A stretch of 64,000 nucleotides of DNA, taken from assembly GCA_032622095.1 (NCBI GenBank), contig CP136067.1, positions 41,149,549 through 41,213,548 on the forward strand. Reading direction: 5' to 3'. The notes beneath the pieces were generated by a model. It did not search any database. It was not told where the DNA came from and saw nothing but the letters and a program-made list of their open reading frames with translations. This stretch comes from Siphonodentalium dalli. Lineage: Eukaryota > Mollusca > Scaphopoda > Gadilida > Siphonodentaliidae. Made by a program: the position numbers and the translations under genes. Positions 10,250-20,932 of this stretch are shown here, in pieces; within the stretch, counting starts at the first letter, position 1; each line of letters opens with the position of its first letter.

Positions 10250-10505
10250 AGTACATTCACATTCAACCTATACTGATATCTCCAAATAGGTTCATAGTGA
10301 TCTTATGACCCAGCAGAACAGGCTGCACCATGATACAGGGAATCTAATGTTTGGCATAAGGGTACAAAATTGGCACCGTCCATGTCAGGAATGGGGGGGG
10401 GGGGGGTCTGAAAAAAAGGGTACATACCTTGATAAAACATTGTTATCGCTGATTTCGTACAAACTTACAAACAATATTTAAAGAGTGTGTGACTTCTGAG
10501 GAAAC

Positions 10506-11455
10506 TTGAATCATGGCTTCAGCAAAAAGATTCTTCACTGGATTGAAACTTTCTTGAATCATCGAAAACAGAGAGTTGTAGTGAATGAAAGCCCATCAAC
10601 ATGGAACAAAGTAACAAGCGGAGTTCCTCAAGGAAGTTTGATTGGACCGCCATTGTCCTTGATATATCTATACGATATACCCGAACGGGCCGAAAGTGTT
10701 TCATACATGTGCAAGATATTCGCCGATGATACGAACTCATTGCCAATCCCATCACAAATAACATTCAAGGCGCCATCGATTCAGTTTGCCAGAGGTCTCT
10801 AAAATGGCAGTTACGGTTCAACTCGTCAAAAATTCACATAATGCACTACGGATACAATAACCCGAAAACGCAATATATAATGACAGATACACCAGAAGCA
10901 CCTAGTATAATAGTATCACATGTAGTGCGAAACAGATTTGCGAATCCACATAGATGATCAGTTAAATTTGAGAAGCATGTCAGCACCACCAATAATAAAT
11001 CAAATCAGATCCTTGGTGTCATATACAGGACTTTCACCGAACTAAATTCAGATACTTTCACGAGACTTTACTCTTCAATGGTGCGGCCAATAATATATTA
11101 TGGTCACGCATGTGGAGCCCTCACCTACTTAAACATTCGAGGGCATTAGAAAGTGTACATAGACGCGCAACCCGCATGATTACGTGGCTGCGGAAATATC
11201 CATATGAACACCGGCTCATTATCCTAGATATTATGTCCCTAAAATACAGGAGACTTCGTGGCGACCTGCTAGACGTGTACAAGATAAAAAGGGGACATTA
11301 TAATATCGACCACGATACGCTATTTCCTGCTGCGACTTATACAGCAACGAGGGGACGTGATCAAAAACTTATGATCAACCGCAGACGTAAGAACGTACTT
11401 TTTTCACCCAGAGAATCCGACCTGTGTGAAATGCTCTTCCTAGCCAAATAGTTAA
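10506..11455 (+). pseudogene. Non-LTR retrotransposon RT C-terminal half (5'-truncated, broken)
   Basis: The frame from 10506 has RT motif B as VTSGVPQGSLIGPPLSL and motif C as FADDTNSL (residues about 40-75). Further frames carry LKWQLRFNSSKIHIMHYG, an IYYGHA thumb segment and, from 11110, MWSPHLLKHSRALESVHRRATRMI. These are standard for the C-terminal half of Jockey/CR1-like RTs. At least two frameshifts or stops separate the pieces. Motif A and all upstream regions are missing. Confidence 0.85.
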
Positions 11456-11683
11456 TGCCGAATCATTGGACCAATTTAAGGAATTAGTGCACTATCATTT
11501 CACCAGTATAAAAATTATATCAAACAGACTTCACATGATCATGTAAATCAATTTATTATATATATATTATTTTATGAAACTCGTTTGATAAATTTGATTC
11601 ACAACTTGGCTACGACTCGTTGTGAATCAAATATATCAAACTCGTTCCATAAAATGTTATATCCCAACATAACTCGTTGGAGA

Positions 11684-11856
11684 TCCTCTATCTCTCTCTA
11701 TCTCTATCTCTCTCTTTCTCTATCTCTCTCTATCTATCTCTCTCTTTTTCTCTCCCTTTCTCTCTCTCTCTTTCTCTATCTCTCTCTTTCTCTCTCTATC
11801 TCTCTTTCTCTATCTCCCTCTCTCTATCTCTATCTATCTCTCTCTTTCTCTCTCTT

Positions 11857-11891
<35 letters not shown>

Positions 11892-11900
11892 TTCTCTCTA
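11684..11900. repeat. (TC)n/(TATC)n pyrimidine microsatellite
   Basis: Over 200 bases of TCTC/TATC/TTTC mixtures, almost purely pyrimidine apart from scattered A. The apparent Leu/Ser-rich proteins across it are artefacts of the repeat. Confidence 0.95.
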
Positions 11901-12244
11901 TATATACATGTATATACATTTAGTTTACCGAACTAATAATGGTGGTATCTCTCGCTTGAATCCGTCGTAGCAACAAATAAAGTAACTGTTTTGTTCCTAA
12001 TAAACCCATGGAACTGGAACTGGAACCGAAACTGTCATAGAAAATTTGAACAGTTCAAAACATTCATATTGAGAGATAATACATTTTAGATCTAATAACT
12101 CGCCTAGATTGGCTCAGAACCACACCAAATACTTTTTTTTGATATGCCCAAAGTAGCAGATTCTATATAAGTTTTACATATGATTATAGTCTGTACGTGT
12201 GCGTGGACATGAATACAAGCATCTATTCTATTATTTATACTGAT

Positions 12245-12375
12245 ATATGTTTTAGGGGGTAGTAGGAAGACAGTCCGACAGGGCTAGGCTATACCCCGAC
12301 AATATTATGCTTTACCTTATTATGTATTTCTGCCATTGTATAATTCATGTATATTGTAAATAAATGATCCTATTC
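12245..12375 (+). mobile_element. 3' end of a non-LTR retrotransposon with (TCCTA)n tail
   Basis: GGGGGTAGTAGGAAGACAGTC ... TAAATAAATGATCCTATTCTATCCTATC resembles, in order, the 3' end of element B (minus strand 56035-56180: GGGGGTGGCAGTAAGACAGTC, AAATAAAATATCCTATCC). It is therefore a heavily 5'-truncated insertion of that family. Confidence 0.7.
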
Positions 12376-12398
12376 TATCCTATCTTTTTCTCTCTTTT

Positions 12399-12439
<41 letters not shown>

Positions 12440-12440
12440 A
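12376..12440. repeat. (TC)n microsatellite
   Basis: CTTTTTCTCTCTTTTTCTC followed by a TC run of about 40 bases, directly after the retrotransposon tail. Confidence 0.9.
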
Positions 12441-12529
12441 TATATAAATCCGTTCCACGCAAGTTCATCGTTGATCACCGCGAAAAAAATCATTGTGGAA
12501 GATCAACAGTGGGCTTACATACATTACTA

Positions 12530-12781
12530 CCCTAAGTAATCGACTCCTTAACCACAGCAGAATTATGGGTAACTTTTCAGGATTTAGTCGGAAATATGGC
12601 TTGTTGCCGTTCATCGGAGAGCTCTCGATTTTTCAGGATTTAGTCGGAAATATGGCTTGTTGTCATTCATCAGAAGCTCTCATCGAGAGAGCTCCGATGA
12701 ACGGCAACAAGCCATATTTCCGACTAAATCCTGAAAAGTTACCCATAATTATGTTGTGGTTAAGGAGTCGATTACTTAGGG
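12530..12781. mobile_element. 252-bp foldback element with ~100-bp arms
   Basis: The left arm starts CCCTAAGTAATCGACTCC and the right arm ends GGAGTCGATTACTTAGGG. The arms pair for about 100 bp with few mismatches, and part of the left arm is repeated inside the loop (TTTTTCAGGATTTAGTCGG). The flanks CATTACTA and CATTACTG suggest a 7-bp target duplication. Non-coding; the open frames across it are mirror images of each other. Confidence 0.8.
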
Positions 12782-14149
12782 CATTACTGTGTAGTGGGAT
12801 CGTCGCGTTGTGCGCTTTGCTTATTTCACGCTCTTTCTTTACGCACTGTACAGACATTCCCGAGATATAAGAGACCCAATTGTGGAGTTTACATTTTATG
12901 AAGTGGTATCATTCGAGTCAGGAATGGGACTCAAAAGAGGGAGCACCAAAATTGATAAACCATGGTTTTCGCCGATTTCCTGCAAATATATATATTTATC
13001 CATCACCTTTGTCGTCTACTATAGTGTAGGTAGTTAGTGACAAAAAATGCTCCGATCGATACAAGTCGGATAAAAGCGCCATTTTTTAGTATCTTGTAGG
13101 ACAGCATCTCTAGTCTAGGAATTTTCTCAAGAACCAACTTTTTGACCGACGTAGAGCCGAAAATTCAAGATGGCGTCCAAGATGGCCGCCGGTTTGACGG
13201 TGGCACACCTAATAGATTTGCTTCTTGATTGATATGGTAAACATAACGAATTCCTCAACACTATCTAATATTAGTGTTCATAGAATAACAACCGCGACTT
13301 TTAGTTGAAAAATGGCCACAATTATTCAAGATGGATGCCAAAATGGCGGCCAAAACATGAGAAATTGTTTTTTTATCCTTATTTAAAAAATAAATACTTT
13401 ACAATTTCGAGATAATATAAGAGAGATATCAACTATGTGTTGATTATTCGATGGAATAACTTCTGTGGAAGAGTTATGCACATTAAAGGTGAAGTAGTAT
13501 TGTTCGTTCTGGTAGAAATGTGAGGTAGAATATGTGCTATATAAAATAAATGAAATTATTCTCAGACTGTGTTTCATTCTGTAAATGCTTAATAACCAAC
13601 CGTGAATGACCCTGATGTCATCAATTCTATTTGCGACACTACTATATGATTGGATCAATTGAATAAAAATTTGTATGTCGAGATATTTACAAATAAAAAA
13701 TCAATTTAGTAGTGGATTTACCACGAAATTAGGAAACACTAAATGACAGACCCCATACTCATCAAACTCAATTTAGTTCTAAAAAACAAGACCATATGGA
13801 AGGTATTCTGCAACATATCTTCATCATCAGGCCTCGTATTCAAATTACCAATACTTAAATTCAGTGTTTTATGTCCAATTATGCACAAAATGATTGAAGC
13901 GTATACCCGAAAGTATAGTTGAGTTCGGAGTAAGAAATAATATTATTTCCTTGTATCATATAGTGTCCTCAATTATTTCAGCAACAGAACATGAAACACA
14001 ATCATGCGAATAGCGCAGATTCAATAATATATATGCATTTGTATACTTTTGAGTGTTATATTGTTGCTGAGATATACTCCAGGGTGCCATGTGGTGGGAA
14101 GATGGGATCAGTAAATTTGAAAATACACTTTGTTTTAATCAACTGAATT

Positions 14150-15956
14150 GAACAATTCACTACTCACAACCACATCTGCACAACTCCGTACATGGAAGTT
14201 TGCTTTTTGAACATTTGCACCTGGAACAAACCGATTTCATACAAATTTAATCAATTCGGTGCACACTCTAGCCACGTCTGGGGTTGTCAACCATACAAGA
14301 ACAAAAGAATCGTCAATAAATTTTCACCCGAAGTAGTCACACTGGGGGGAAAACTGTTTCACCAGAATCGATTCTATCACCCTTCCGGTTTCGTCTCTAT
14401 CAATTAAGTTCAGACTCTTTCGCGGTTTGTTAAAAAATATTCAAAGTTTTGATAGGCTGTTTATACACTGAATATCAATACAGAAAGTATTCTTCAATAA
14501 CAACCGACAGATTAGGTCTCTGTACGTGCTTATTGATGATAGCAATGCAATAGCTGCTTGTGGTGCACATTTAGAGACGTGCATTTGTGTGTATTTCCCA
14601 CGAGAATTGAGCAACAGTTTGATGCTCAGCTTTTCAGCCTCATCACATTTAAATTGGGCTGAACTTGTTAGGTTTTATGATCGAACATTATAGGTTAATA
14701 TAATGTCCTGGTGTTCGATCACATAATGAGACATGTTCCAGCCAACTAAAAGTATCAAGGTCGATAAACTTATCATCAAATTGCTGCTTAATTTACATAG
14801 GAAATGCACAAAAACGCATTATGCCTCAAAGTGTGCTCAAAAATAGCTGATTTCGCATTATTATCATCAATAAGCACGAGCAAAGACCTAATCTACGGAT
14901 ATTTGTTTAGAAAATAGTTCTGTTTTGATATTTAGTGTATAAATGGCGGTCAAAACTTTTGAAAACAGTTGTGTTTAATCGCGAAAGAGTCGGGCCTTAG
15001 TTCGATAGAGACAAAACCGAAAAGGCGATAGAATCGACTCTTGTGAAACAGTTTCCCTCCAGTGAGTCTAGTGCTGGAAACTTTGCATCTATTATGGGGC
15101 TTACAGTCCATATACCAGCCTGATGTATACTAGTAGCACAATTTCTTTGGTGGTAACTGTTCATGTGCACGGCCTTTGCTGAACATTTCATGTCTATCTT
15201 CATTAACTGAGGTCAGGTTCGCAGATTTGTCATAAACAATCACGACGAAATGCTAAATACACTCAAATAGTGGTGATAGACCATCAAGTGCCACAAAAGG
15301 ATTCCTCGTAATTGACATCAAGCATTCTGTTAGCTCTGGGTAAGCTTTTCAAGCATCCCAAAATGTGCGCTTACCATTACCAAAGAAAAAGGAAGTTGAG
15401 TCGCATCCTGATATCACATGGAAATGATGGAATATTGAAAGCACAGTTGAATTTTCTGAGCCTAATTGAATTGTACATATCAACTATGTTGCGGATAACA
15501 TGGGACTTAGACTTGTCGAAAGACACAGTTCCAAATCTTTGCATTGGAGTAGTAGCTTAGCATGCATATGTCACACTAGAATCACGATAATATCCTTGTA
15601 AATATCCTTGAACAATAATCGATAAATAATGAGTTGCAGCATATGAGATATATGTCCGACTAATCTACTGTCAGCTTCTTCATATGTGCATCCAAAGAGA
15701 ATAGGTTCCAAATTAGGACCGCGTTATCATCCTCCGTTGTGAAGATAGTTTTCTTTGGTAGGGTTTCCAATTTAAAGAGACATTCATTGACCAATGCAAA
15801 CAATACTTGCTTGTTGGTGGTGTTTCTTAGAAAGTCATTCCAATTCGTTGGAATTTTTGTGGTAAGCCCCAACCTTACATCGAATGCCACAACCACGTTT
15901 CTCTCATGTTCCTGTTTTGATACTAACCTATATTTACCTGTCCAAAACCAAGTCAA
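14150..15956 (-). pseudogene. Broken gene of an invertebrate GCDST-motif protein family (left copy)
   Basis: Read on the minus strand, 15956-15660 has TKIPTNWNDFLRNTTNKQ; about 15460-15300 has HVISGCDSTSFFFGNGKR and then WDAWKAYPELTECL; about 15230-15000 has a NEDRHEMFS-like segment and GWYMDCKPHNRCKVS. The end near 14160 keeps LPCTELCRCGCE. From memory this order matches a multicopy family common in molluscs and cnidarians (pattern FHxxTGCDTxSxFxGKGK, with a Cys-rich CxCKxxC tail) of unresolved function. Several frameshifts and stops plus a large palindromic insert make it non-functional. Confidence 0.7.
14340..15070. repeat. Palindromic insert within the left arm
   Basis: 14340-14560 is inverted against about 14860-15070: CTGTTTCACCAGAATCGATTC matches GAATCGACTCTTGTGAAACAG, and GTGCTTATTGATGATA matches TATCATCAATAAGCAC. 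The centre is near 14712 (TGATCGAACA...TGTTCGATCA). It therefore duplicates part of the GCDST gene a third time. Confidence 0.75.
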
Positions 15957-16189
15957 TTCTTCTACTATCTGGGAGCTGCATCATAACATATGTATAAACG
16001 TTGTGCTGATATACATTAAGAAGGTATGCCCGACCTCATGTCTCAGTAAGTGTATCAGAGCACCCCCCGTCGAACACCTTACACTCGACCTTTGGATTTG
16101 GCTCTGCAGTGTCTATGTAGTTTGAATCGGATGGGACCTTCATGCAGCTTAGGATGTCACATTTATTACCACCCCTGCTTTCGCCCACT

Positions 16190-16961
16190 TTCGATATAGA
16201 TGGGGGAACCGCTGGTTTTCGTGTGAGAAGAACATATATTTCATATGCTACAAACCGATAATTCTTCGATTATTGTTCACACTGTTGACACATATATTAT
16301 CGTGGTCATGTTGGGACATCTGTATGCTATGCTTTTTCAATGCAAACATTTGAAACTCTTTGTCTTTCGAGAAATCTAAACCCCATGTTACATACAACAT
16401 AGTTGATACGTGCAATTCAATGGGCTAACAAAAATTCAACTGTACTTCCAATATTCCACCCGATATCAGGATGCGACTCAACTCCCTTTTTCCTTGGTAA
16501 TGGTAAGCGCAATTTTGGGATGCTTGGAAAGCTTAGCTCACAGAATGCTTGATGCCAATACGAGGAATCCGTGTGTGGTTCTTGATGTTTCATCGCCACT
16601 GTTTGAGAGTATTTAGCATTTCGATGTGATTGTTTATGAAAAATCTGTGAACCTGACTTTAGTTAATGAAGCAATACATGAAATGTTCAGCACAGTTCAA
16701 CATATATATATATATATATCAGGCTGGTATCTGGACTGTACTAGTAAGCCCCATAGCACATGTAAAGTTTCCAGCACCTGACGTCTTTGGATGGAAATTG
16801 ATTGGCGGTTCTTTTGTTACTGTTTGGATGACAACCCAGAAGCAGCTAGAGAGTGCACAGAGTTGATTAAATGTGTTTGCAAATCGGTTTGTTCCAGGTG
16901 CAAATGTTCAAGAAGCAAACTTCCATGTACGAAGTTGTGCAGATGTGGTTGTGAGAAGTGA
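16190..16961 (+). pseudogene. Broken gene of the GCDST-motif protein family (right copy)
   Basis: Plus-strand pieces in order: SIIVHTVDTYIIVVMLG (about 16267-16317), IFHPISGCDSTPFFLGNGKR (about 16451-16510), a VNEAIHEMF segment (about 16657), GWYLDC (about 16725), and ARECTELIKCVCKSVCSRC followed by LPCTKLCRCGCEK and a stop at 16961. The Cys-rich tail is intact, whereas the middle has frameshifts and a (TA)n expansion at about 16700. It is arranged head to head with the left copy. Confidence 0.7.
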
Positions 16962-17833
16962 ATTGTTAAATACAGTTTATTAAAAACAAAGTGTATTTTC
17001 AAATTTCAAATTATTGGTAATTTGAATACGAGGCCCGATGATGAAGATGTGTTGCAGAATACCATACATATGTTCCTATTTTTAGAACCGAATTGAGTTT
17101 GACGATTATGGGTTTTGTCATTTGGTGTTTCCTAATTTCGTGGTAAATCCACTACTAAATTGATTTTTTATTTGTTACGATCTCGATATTCAAATTTGTA
17201 TTCAATTGATCCAACCATGTAGTAGTGTCACAAATAGAATTGAAGACATCAGAACCATTCATGGTTAGTTTCCAAGCATTTACAGAATGAACCCCTGTCT
17301 TAGAATAATTTTGCTCATTTTACATAGCACATATTCTACCTCACATTTGTACCAGAACAAACTATACTACTTCGCATTTAGTGTGCAAGACTCTTTCACA
17401 GAGGTTATTCTATCGAATAATCAACACATTGTTGATATCTTCTCTTATATTATCTCGAAAATTGTAAAGTATTTTAACAAAAATAAGGACGTAACCAAAC
17501 ATTTCCATGTTTTGGCCGCCATTTTGGCATCCATCTTGAATAATTGTGGCCATTTTTCAAATAAAAGTGTGGGCTGTTATTCGGTAACCACCATTCTTAG
17601 ATAATAGGGTGGAATTCGTTATGTTTAACATATCTAATTGAGAAGCAAAACTATTAGGTGTACCATCGTCAAACCGGCGGCCATCTTGGACGCCATCTTG
17701 AATTTTCGGCTCTACGTCGGTCAAAAAGTTGGTTCTTGAGAAAATTCCTAGGCTAGAGATGCTGTCCTACAAGATATGAAAAAATGGCGCTTTTATCCGA
17801 CATGTATTGATCAAAACGCTAACTACCTACACT

Positions 17834-18254
17834 ACTCTGTCTGTATGTATGTTTGTTTGTTTGTTTGTTTGTTTGTCTGTCTGTCTGTCTGTCTGTCATT
17901 TATACAAATCTACGATTCTCGACCGATCGGGACGAAACTTGGTACGTGTGTGTAGTTTGACCGGGCGGTGAACGTTGTCGTATTGGCAAGCCCGTGCGGC
18001 GCCCGCTTCGCGCATGCGCAGACGAGATCTCGGAAACGGGTGGAGCTATCGACTTGAAATTTGCTATGTGAATGTATCTTGCCCCGGATACGAATTTTAT
18101 CGGGTCGCCGAGCCCGTGCGACGCCAGCTTCGCGCATGCGCAGACCAGATCTCGGAAACGGGTAGAGCTATCGACTTGAAATTTGGTTTTTGAATAGCCC
18201 GGACTTGAAATTTGGTTTTTGAATAGCCCGGACAACGTCGGGCTCATCGGCTAG
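17834..18254 (+). mobile_element. Helitron-like element P1 (5' end displaced)
   Basis: Begins directly at the end of the inverted duplication with GT/TGTTTG/GTCT microsatellite, followed by the leader ending GACCGATCGGGACGAAACTTGG, two 122-bp repeat units, and the 3' hairpin AGCCCGGACAACGTCGGGCT + CATCGG + CTAG (18251-18254). The usual 5' TCTCATATATATTTTGA is missing. Confidence 0.75.
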
Positions 18255-18290
18255 TCTCATATATATTTTGAAGACCTCTGTCTGTATGTT

Positions 18291-18322
<32 letters not shown>

Positions 18323-18684
18323 ATTAATACAAATCTACGATTCTCGACCGATCGGGACGAAACTTGGTACGTGTGTGTAGTTTGACCAGGCGGTGAACGT
18401 TGTCGTATTGGCGAGCCCGTGTGGCGCCCGCTTCGCGCATGCGCAGACGAGATCTCGGAAACGGGTGGAGCTATCGACTTGAAATTTGCTATGTGAATGT
18501 ATCTTGCCCCGGATACGAATTTTATCGGGTCGCCGAGCCCGTGCGACGCCAGCTTCGCGCATGCGCAGACGAGATCTCGGAAACGGGTGCTATCGACTTG
18601 AAATTTGGTGTTTGAAACGGGTGGAGCTATCGACTTGAAATTTGGTTTTTGAATAGCCCGGACAACGTCGGGCTCATCGGCTAG
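18255..18684 (+). mobile_element. Helitron-like element P2
   Basis: Starts immediately after the previous CTAG with TCTCATATATATTTTGA. It carries a (GTCT)n tract and two 122-bp core units, and ends with the same hairpin and CTAG. The 5' TC, 3' hairpin-CTAG and lack of terminal inverted repeats fit a non-autonomous helitron. Confidence 0.8.
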
Positions 18685-19211
18685 TCTCATATATATTTTG
18701 AAGACCTCTGTCTGTATGTATGTTTGTTTGTCTGTCTGTCTGTCTGTCATTAATACAAATCTACGATTCTTGACCGATCGGGACGAAACTTGGTACGTGA
18801 GTGTAGTTTAACCAGGCGGTCGTCGTTGCCGTATTGGCGAGCCCGTGCGGCGCCCGCTTCGCGCATGCGCAGACGAGATCTCGGAAACGGGTGGAGCTAT
18901 CGACTTCAAATTTGCTATGTGAATGTATCTTGCCCCGGATGCAAATTTTATCGGGTCGCCGAGCCCGTGCGACACCAGCTTCGCACATGCGCAGACGAGA
19001 TCTCGGAAACGGGTGGAGCTATCGACTTGAAATTTGCTATGTGAATGTATCTTGCCCCGGATACGAATTTGATCGGGTCGCCGAGCCCGTGCGACGCCAG
19101 CTTCGCGCATGCGCAGACCAGATCTCGGAAACGGGTAGAGCGATCGACTTGAAATTTGGTTTTTGAATAGCCCGGATGAATAGCCCGGACAACGTCGGGC
19201 TCATCGGCTAG
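18685..19211 (+). mobile_element. Helitron-like element P3
   Basis: Abuts P2 (CTAG|TCTCATAT). It carries a (GTCT)n tract and three 122-bp units, and ends with hairpin and CTAG at 19208-19211. The end has a small duplication of GAATAGCCCGGA. Confidence 0.8.
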
Positions 19212-20023
19212 TCTTCTCTTCTATATATTTTGAGAACTCCTTGTATTCGAGAGATAGTCCACACCCTCCGGACCTCAATGATATGATCGTGAATGAGTAT
19301 TGATATACCCCACTAAACTTTGACAAACACCAGTAATGGTGTGTAGATCATTTACATATCTCTCCTATATATTTTGATACAATCTATCTAATTTACATAT
19401 CTCTCTTATATATTTATGTTTGTGTGTGTGTTGTACTTCATACAAATCTACGATTCTCGACCGATGGGGACGAAACTTGGTACGTGTGTGTAGTTTGACC
19501 AGGCGGTGGTCGTTGTCGTATTGGCGAGCCCGTGCGACGCCCGTGCAGCGCATGCGCAGACGAGATCTCGGAAACGGGTGGAGCTATCGACTTGAAATTT
19601 GCTATGTGAATGTATCTTGCGCCGGGTACAAATTTTATCGGGTCGCCGAGCCCTTGCGACGCCCGTGCAGCGCATGCGCAGACGAGATCTCGGAAACGGG
19701 TGGAGCTTTCGACTTGAAATTTGTTATGTGAATGTATCTTGCGCCGGGTACAAATTTTATCGGGTCACCGAACCCGTGCGACGCCCGTGCAGCGCATGCG
19801 CAGACGAGATCTCGGAAACGGGTGGAGCTATCGACTTGAAATTTGGCATGTGAATGTATCTTGCGCCGGGTACAAATTTTCATGCGCAGACCAGATCTCG
19901 GAAACTGGTGGAGCTACCGGGTACAAATGTTTCTAATTGAAACGCGTGGAGCTAAAAATTAAAAAAATATATATAAAAATGTCATGTTTCGGACAAGCCG
20001 CCGGTGGCGGGCTAACCTGCTAG
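19212..20023 (+). mobile_element. Helitron-like element(s) P4 with a different 3' end
   Basis: The 5' region is irregular: TATATATTTTGA occurs more than once (about 19221, 19367, 19402), suggesting nested truncated copies. The core units carry GTGCAGCGCATGCGCAGA in place of the AGCTTCGCGCATGCGC variant. The 3' end is of another type: hairpin CCGCCGGTGGCGGGC, then TAACCTG, CTAG (20020-20023). Confidence 0.7.
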
Positions 20024-20525
20024 TCTCTTATATATTTTGATACAATCTGTCTGTTTGTCTGTCTGTCTGTCTGTCCTTTATACAAATCTACGATTCTCCA
20101 CCGATCGGGACAAAACTTGGTACGTGTCTGTAGTTTGACCAGGCGGTGGACGTTGTCATATTGGCGAGCCCGTGCGACGCCAGCTTCGCGCATGCGCAGA
20201 CGAAATCTCGGAAACGGGTGGAGCTATCGACTTGAAATTTGGTATGTGAATGTATCTTGCCCCGGATACGAATTTTATCGGGTCGTCGAGCCCGTGCGAC
20301 GCCAGATTCGCACATGCGCAGACCAGATCTCGGAAACGGGTGGAGCTATCTACTTGAAATTTGGTATGTGAATGTATCTTGCCCCGGATACGAATTTTAA
20401 CGGGTCGCCGATCCCGTGCGACGCCAGATTCGCACATGCGCAGACCAGATCTCGGAAACGGGTGGAGCTATCGACTTGAAATTTGGCTTTTGAATAGCCC
20501 GGACAACGTCGGGCTCATCGGCTAT
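20024..20525 (+). mobile_element. Helitron-like element P5
   Basis: TCTCTTATATATTTTGATAC 5' end, (GTCT)n tract, three 122-bp units, hairpin AGCCCGGACAACGTCGGGCT, and terminal CTAT (a variant of CTAG) followed directly by the next 5' end. Confidence 0.75.
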
Positions 20526-20932
20526 TCTCTTATATATTTTGATACAATCTGTCTGTCTGTCTGTCTGTCTGTCCTTTATACAAATCTACGATTCTCGACC
20601 GATCGGGACAAAACTTGGTACGTGTGTGTAGTTTGACCAGGCGGTGGTCGTTGTCGTATTGGCGAGCCCGTGCGACGCCCGTGCATCGCATGCGCAGACG
20701 GGATCTCGGAAACGGGTGGAGCTATCGACTTGAAATTTGCTATGTGAATGTATCTTGCCCCGGATACGAATTTTATCGGGTCGACGAGCCCGTGCGACGC
20801 CAGCTTCGCGCATGCGCAGACCAGATCTCGGAAACGGGTGGAGCTATCGACTTGAAATTTGGTTTTTGAATAGCCCGGACAACGTCGGGCTGGTTTTTGA
20901 ATAGCCCGGACAACGTCGGGCTCATCGGCTAG
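20526..20932 (+). mobile_element. Helitron-like element P6 (last of the plus array)
   Basis: 5' TCTCTTATATATTTTGATAC and two core units. The 3' hairpin is present twice in tandem (20871-20890 and about 20904-20923), and the element ends in CTAG at 20929-20932. The next base is T, as expected for A/T insertion. Confidence 0.8.

Larger units (their letters stand above)
13023..17833. repeat. 4.8 kb head-to-head inverted duplication
   Basis: The outer ends are exact inverted copies (AGTGTAGGTAGTTAG at 13023-13037; its complement at 17819-17833). Moving inward, matched segments include AAGCGCCATTTTTT, the AAGATGGC-rich stretch (about 13160-13340 versus 17510-17720), a Cys-rich coding end (14160-14260 versus 16860-16961) and the GCDST motif (about 15395 versus 16465). 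The left arm is longer because it holds an extra palindromic insert (14340-15070). The unique centre lies at about 15960-16190. Confidence 0.8.

Noticed and set aside
11585-11970. Leu/Ser-rich frames of about 100 codons
   Set aside because: Translation of a TC/TATC microsatellite.
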